Shown: piece by piece, positions 59,090 to 64,000 of the stretch
How positions within the stretch are numbered: position 1 is the first letter of the stretch
Layout: every line of letters begins with the position of its first letter
From: Hydractinia symbiolongicarpus
Taxonomy: Eukaryota > Cnidaria > Hydrozoa > Anthoathecata > Hydractiniidae
Assembly (NCBI RefSeq): GCF_029227915.1
Contig: NC_079879.1
Span: forward strand, 5,704,001-5,768,000
Length of the DNA stretch: 64,000 nt
Direction: 5' to 3'
Notes under the pieces: model-generated
Told to the model about the DNA's origin: nothing
The model's input: only the letters and a program-made list of their open reading frames with translations
Database searches by the model: none
Translations under genes and position numbers: made by a program

Positions 59090-60480
59090 ATCTATTACAT
59101 GTATTACAGTATATTACTAAGTATTACAGTGTATTACCAAATACTACAAAATATTACAGTTAGATGTTACAAGTACTACAGTGTATTACCGAATACTACA
59201 AGGTATTACAGTGTATTACTGAATACTACAAAATATTACAGTATATTACTAAGTACTACAGTGTATTACTGAATACTACAAAGTATTACAGTGTATTACC
59301 GAATACTACAAGGTATTACAGTATATTACTAAGTACTACAGTGTATTACTGAATACTACAAAGTATTACAGTGTATTACCGAATACTACAAAGTATTACA
59401 GTGTATTACTGAATACTACAAGGTATTACAGTGTATTACTAAATACTACAAGGTATTACAGTATACTACCGAATATTACAAGGTATTACAGTGTACTACA
59501 AGGTATTACAGTGTATTACCGAATACTACAAGGTATTACAGTGTATTACTGAATACTACAAGGTATTACAGTGTATTACTGAATACTACAAAGTATTACA
59601 GTATACTACCGAATATTACAAGGTATTACAGTGTACTACAAGGTATTACAGTGTATTACCGAATACTACAAGGTATTACAGTGTATTACTGAATACTACA
59701 AGGTATTACAGTGTATTACCGAATACTACAAGGTATTACAGTATATTACCGAATACTACAAAGTATTACAGTGTATTACTAAATACTACAAGGTATTACA
59801 GTGTATTACTGTATACTACACAATATTACAGTATATTACTAAGTACTACAGTGTATTACTGAATACTACAAGGTATTACAAGGTATTACAGTGTACTACA
59901 AGGTATTACAGTGTATTACCGAATACTACAAGGTATTACAGTGTATTACTGAATACTACAAGGTATTACAGTGTATTACTGAATACTACAAAGTATTACA
60001 GTATACTACCGAATATTACAAGGTATTACAGTGTACTACAAGGTATTACAGTGTATTACCGAATACTACAAGGTATTACAGTGTATTACTGAATACTACA
60101 AGGTATTACAGTGTATTACCGAATACTACAAGGTATTACAGTATATTACCGAATACTACAAAGTATTACAGTGTATTACTAAATACTACAAGGTATTACA
60201 GTGTATTACTGTATACTACACAATATTACAGTATATTACTAAGTACTACAGTGTATTACTGAATACTACAAGGTATTACAGTGTATTACCGAATACTACA
60301 AGGTATTACAGTGTATTACTGAATACTACAAGGTATTACAGTATATTACCGAATACTACAAAGTATTACAGTATATTACTGAATACTACAAGGTATTACA
60401 GTGTAATTCTGAATATACTACAAAGTAATACAGTGTAAAATACGGGATATTACTATGTACTACACTGTATTACTGTATAT
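59090..60480. repeat. 30-bp minisatellite array 2 (~46 units), inverted relative to array 1
   Basis: Units GTGTATTACCGAATA + CTACAAGGTATTACA, the reverse complement of array 1's unit. A block of 400 bp is duplicated in tandem within the array: frames at 59491-59862 and 59891-60262 encode the same 123 residues, and so begin 400 bp apart. The open frames (YYKVLQCITE repeats) follow from the 30-bp period and are not genes. Confidence 0.97.
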
Positions 60481-60665
60481 TACAAAGATATTATGCTAGG
60501 CACTAGTATGTATACTAGGCAGTATTATGTGTTAACAACATTACGACGTTGGTAAATTGCTTAACGTCGTGTGTCGGATGTCGTGGGAAGAATACGACAA
60601 TGTCGGATACGACATATTCACAGACTAAATGGATCCTTCCATGAAGTGCTTCCCAAATTTTTGGA
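60480..60665. repeat. Conserved flank of minisatellite array 2
   Basis: Reverse complement of the flank at 25085-25300. It preserves ATACGACAATGTCG and GACATATTCACAGACT but lacks the ~32 bases that carry the proposed microprotein exon 1 in the other copy. Homology stops near 60665 at AAATTTTT. Confidence 0.85.
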
Positions 60666-60669
60666 CTTT

Positions 60670-61020
60670 TTGCATGGCACCTAATCGAGGGCAAGGGGGG
60701 GGGGGCGCTTAAAAAATGCTGGGCGATTATAAATTATTCCTAATAGTGTAGCAACAAACAGTAATTTTCAATTTTGTTTTTTTTTCTGAAAAATAAAACT
60801 GAACAAATGATGTAACAAAATAAACTTTAGTTTTTCTAGGGTTCTCAATATAAAAAAGTAAAATTTTTAAATAAGCGCTCAGTTTCTCAAGGTAGTTTTC
60901 GTGTAAGCGCCCCCTTTTATGAGGTGGGCGCTTATTAAACTTTGAGGGAATTACCTGGGCGCTTATTCGAGGGGGGGAGGCGCTTAAAAAATACTGCGCG
61001 CTTAATCGGATCAATACGGT
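60670..61020. repeat. GCGCTTATTCGAGGG-type interspersed repeat
   Basis: Repeated phrases GGGCGCTTAAAAAATGCTG (60709) and GAGGCGCTTAAAAAATACTG (60978), plus GGGCGCTTATTAAACTTTG and GGGCGCTTATTCGAGGGGG, with poly-G tracts. Ends of a DNA transposon are likely. A short version, GCGCTTATTAAATTTTTGGG, also abuts array 1 at 25093. Confidence 0.55.
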
Positions 61021-61385
61021 ACACCAGTCCTACACAATATTTTAAATGGTTTAAAATGGAGTCATTAATTACGGCAGTTAGAACTTCTCATAGTTTAAGT
61101 TCACGAAAAAAACTCTGCATGGCAAAATAATCAGCTGCACAGCTTCAAAAACAAAATCACTGGCTGCTTTGGTTACAGGCCTAGTTTTTCTGGGGGCAAG
61201 ACAAAAATACAGTCCTTTTCTGGGGCCAGACAAATTCCTTTGTACCGGCACAAAATTTTCTAAATAAGAAACAGTCAATTAAAAGACACTCTAATTAGCA
61301 GAAAATTTTATTTGCACGAGAAATGAACTTCCCCCCTAAAATTTCTATCTAACTACGGACAGCGTAAAAAACAAACAAAGAGACG

Positions 61386-61737
61386 TTAATTCATTTTAAA
61401 CACTTTTTTCATATCATTGTTTAATTTGAGTTCTCGATTTACGGCCTTCTTTACCCACTCGATTGCTTTCTGTGGTCCTCGAGGCGTGTAGGTATCCAAT
61501 CCATATCTTGCCCCTTTGTTCACACGCTTCCCCAGTGACACACGTGTTGTGGAATTTGGGAAGTTGTAAGAACTTACAAACTGCCTTGGAGAAATGAAGT
61601 GGAATATGTCCAACTACTTTTTTATTCACGAGGGCATAGCGATAAACTTCTACTGAAAACAGATCATGTTCATTTTTTTCCTTGTGCTTACAGTTCAAAC
61701 CGTCTTCGCCAATTATAGGCATGAAATCTGCCCACAT
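61386..61737 (-). pseudogene. HIRAN-like domain fragment, second copy
   Basis: Two overlapping minus-strand frames, 61737-61414 and 61613-61386, together spell one domain across a frameshift near 61530. They contain EHDLFSVEVYRY, VVGHIPLHFSKAVCKFL, then GKRVNKGARYGL and AIEWVKKAV. VGHIPxxFS plus GKRVNKGxxYGL matches the layout of the fragment at 31381-31748 (VHMPQNIS; GKRVNRGGGYGLEIP). No start or splice context; taken as a pseudogene of the same family. Confidence 0.5.
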
Positions 61738-61739
61738 AA

Positions 61740-62800
61740 TAGTCTAATAATAAATTCACACAACATGTTCTCAAAATCAGCTACAGGTAAATGGCAAATG
61801 TTTAAAATTGAAAAAACTCAAATATAAACAAAATATAAAAATAGAGCCAAATATAAAAACTTCCAAGGGAACGGTTTTAAGTACCTTCGACGAGAAAACC
61901 ACAAGAAATATAAAGCGAGTCAAAACAAAATACTCTACGCTTGTTACGAGAAATGCAAGGCTTCAGCAGGCATTTATATCACTGGACATCTACTGAAAGA
62001 ATAAGGCAATCGTCACCTGGAGATGCAAACCTTACTCAAGTTCCTTTTTTTTTCGAACCTAAAGTTATCAAATTTTAGGAAAGCTTAATCGTCAAATGAT
62101 ACATCAGAGGAGAAATGCGATATTGTTCCTAGATAACCCAACATAGTGTACCCAGAGAGCTTGATTGGTTACAGCAACAGTAAAAATTGTGTTCCTTCCT
62201 CACCCCTGTAAACCCCTTTGAATGCTGGCATAATCCACAGCTCCAGCGCAAAAAACAATCTGTGATTAAAGATCTCTTTAATAAGGTATAAGAAAGAAAT
62301 CTTTGTGTTGTATTCCATTTGTCCATAAATGAATGGCAATATCTACCAGGAGCTCTTATTTCAAAATCTTTCAGTAAATAATTTCCCTAAAAAAACACTA
62401 ACAATTGCGTTCTGATTGGTTTTAAATTTACAGCAAAATGCTATAAATAATTTTAAATAAAAATCCTGCGTTTTACTAATATAAAGACCTTCCTTTGAAA
62501 ACACCTTTCTCTACTACCAAACGCCCTTTTTTACGGAAGCGTTTCACTGTGGGAATCGTCCCGGACAAATATTTTCAATATTTACATCACGTGATCAATT
62601 GGCGGCAAAAAAGTTTAACAACCACCACCGAAAACCGAAACACGTTCATTCCTTCAAGGATGTTTCTAACTTTTCCCAATCCTATAATTCCCAAAATAAA
62701 TCAATTATATTATTTTATATTTATATTTTAAATTATTCATATTTAATGTGTTATTAACTGTCGAAAGAAGAGGTCTTCTGTCCCTGTCCTGCCTTATCCT
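61740..62800. other. Sequence without a gene; one MITE-like phrase
   Basis: GCGTTCTGATTGGTTTTAAA at 62407 resembles the interior of the MITE at 740-1154. No exon recognised. Confidence 0.35.
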
Positions 62801-62806
62801 TACAGT

Positions 62807-63732
62807 CAGGGTAAACACTTAATTAGGCGACACATTGTAGACTAGTTAGGCCATATGTTGCCTGGTTAAGACATTACAATATTTAATGGCTTTTCACTCA
62901 TTCCCTAAGAAAAAATCGCAAACAATCTTTGTTCAACATGGATAGTCTACGCGACCATGATTCCAAAATTGTCACTTGTGCCTCAATATGTTCGCGCAAG
63001 TAAGGATTATGTTAAAATAAAATATATAACCTAATTAGGTTAAGTGTCGCCTATTTAGGTGACGATATAGTAAAATGCGCAATAATTAATAAAGATACTC
63101 TTTCACAAACAGTCAGGGTTAACACTTAATTAGGCGACGGTAGGCTAATTAGGACATACCACCTATGTAGGCGACTCATTGTGGCCTAGTTAGCCCATAT
63201 GTAACCTAGTTAAGACATTACAATATTTAATGGCTTTTCACACATTCCTAAGAAAAAATCGCAAAAAATCTTTGTTCAGAATGGATAGTCTACGTGACCA
63301 TAATTCCAAAATTATCACCTGTGCCTCGATATGTTCGCGCACAAGTAAGAATTATGTTAAAATAAATTATATAACCTAATTAGGTTAAGTGTCGCTTATT
63401 TAGGTGAACACTGCTACGTTTTTGTCCGCCATATTTATTTTTTCCCTGCGGTGTGAATGGCTGAAATCCATTATTTAAAGGTTTGGGCCATAAGTTACCA
63501 ATGCGCCATGCAAATAAGACGATAATTGGTCAAAATTATCTGCAAAGTGGACAGATTTAATTCACATAAATATTGTATTGCGAAACGCAATGATTTCGAC
63601 ATATTTACAACAGAAAGTTTATGTTCCCCTAGTTAGACTACGGGTAGCCTAATTAAACTACATCATGTGGCCTAACTAAACGACTCACCTAATTAGATCA
63701 TGCCGCCTAATTAGGTGTTTACCCTGACTGTC
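62807..63732. mobile_element. DNA transposon-like element with long inverted ends and internal duplication
   Basis: The left end is CAGTCAGGGTAAACACTTAA + TTAGGCG. The right end (63704-63732) is its reverse complement with one change. The first ~305 bp (62807-63110) are repeated in tandem at 63113-63415, including the terminal CAGTCAGGGT. CCTAATTAGG and CTAGTTAGG phrases recur throughout, many near both ends. No coding sequence and no clear target duplication, so the superfamily is open. Confidence 0.8.
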
Positions 63733-64000
63733 CTATGACGACCCGCTTAAAAAATTAGATACAAGCTCGTAAACATCACCTGGCATGCACCTAAAGTTTG
63801 CTTAAGGAGCACAAAAAACAGTGCACGTAGCTACAGTCTATTTTGTAACACAAAGGCATTCTTAGTACTTTTTTAAATGAATTCAAATAAATCAGAAGGC
63901 ATCAATCTACACTCGAAAATTTTAACCTCTACAATCTTTTTGTGAGAAGATATCCACATAAAAAGACTTCTCTTCACCAAATCCTAGCATCTGTTTTCCT
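63733..64000. other. Right edge, nothing recognised
   Basis: AT-rich sequence without a supported feature. Confidence 0.3.

Noticed and set aside
59491-60438. Several 120-150-aa frames of YYKVLQ / TTRYYSVLPN repeats
   Set aside because: Same artefact in the inverted array; equivalent frames occur in multiple phases.

Overview
This is an AT-rich, intron-containing animal genome segment. The gene structures (short exons with AAG|gtaagt-type junctions), the repeat families (Penelope-like element with GIY-YIG, copia with a CX2CX4HX4C knuckle, Helitrons, retroelement PHD fingers, HIRAN-like fragments) and the GCTAGC-rich low-complexity DNA suggest a cnidarian, probably a medusozoan or hydrozoan. 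That assignment is inference from style, not from a species-specific marker.

Layout. 1-2 kb: first exon of a secreted protein (minus) facing the 5' end of a zinc-finger gene (plus) across a compact promoter with NRF1-like and CRE-like sites. 2-9.6 kb: the zinc-finger gene, 956 aa with seven fingers in the last three exons; its first intron (2-5.5 kb) holds a SINE and a LINE remnant. 11.2-22.7 kb (minus): a complete 21-exon WDR6 homologue, 1185 aa, in phase from ATG to stop; one of its introns holds two Helitrons inserted head to tail. 23.0-25.2 kb (minus): a small gene whose product matches the SLC35A4 microprotein, ending about 350 bp upstream of WDR6 on the same strand. Its proposed first exon lies in the conserved flank of a 30-bp minisatellite (25.3-26.95 kb).

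27-47 kb is mostly gene-free: relic Helitron, HIRAN-like pseudogene, tRNA-headed SINE, broken Penelope-like element, degenerate tandem arrays around 37 and 43 kb, a 303-bp tandem duplication at 44 kb and one possible unidentified two-exon gene end at 39 kb. 48.1-53.8 kb is a degenerate copia retrotransposon with very short LTRs, split in its integrase by a 1.1-kb TTAA-flanked element and bracketed by an inverted repeat. 54-64 kb holds MITE-like elements, minisatellites, a tRNA-like sequence, a second copy of the 30-bp minisatellite in inverted orientation (59.1-60.5 kb) with the same flank, a second HIRAN-like fragment, and a TIR element with an internal duplication.

Functionally the readable genes are a likely nuclear DNA-binding protein, a tRNA 2'-O-methylation cofactor (WDR6) and a probable inner mitochondrial membrane microprotein. 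The close same-strand arrangement of the last two, each with a 3' splice site only bases from an ATG, raises the possibility of a spliced-leader operon. All gene models were hand-derived from splice signals, frame and remembered family sequences; no database search was run.
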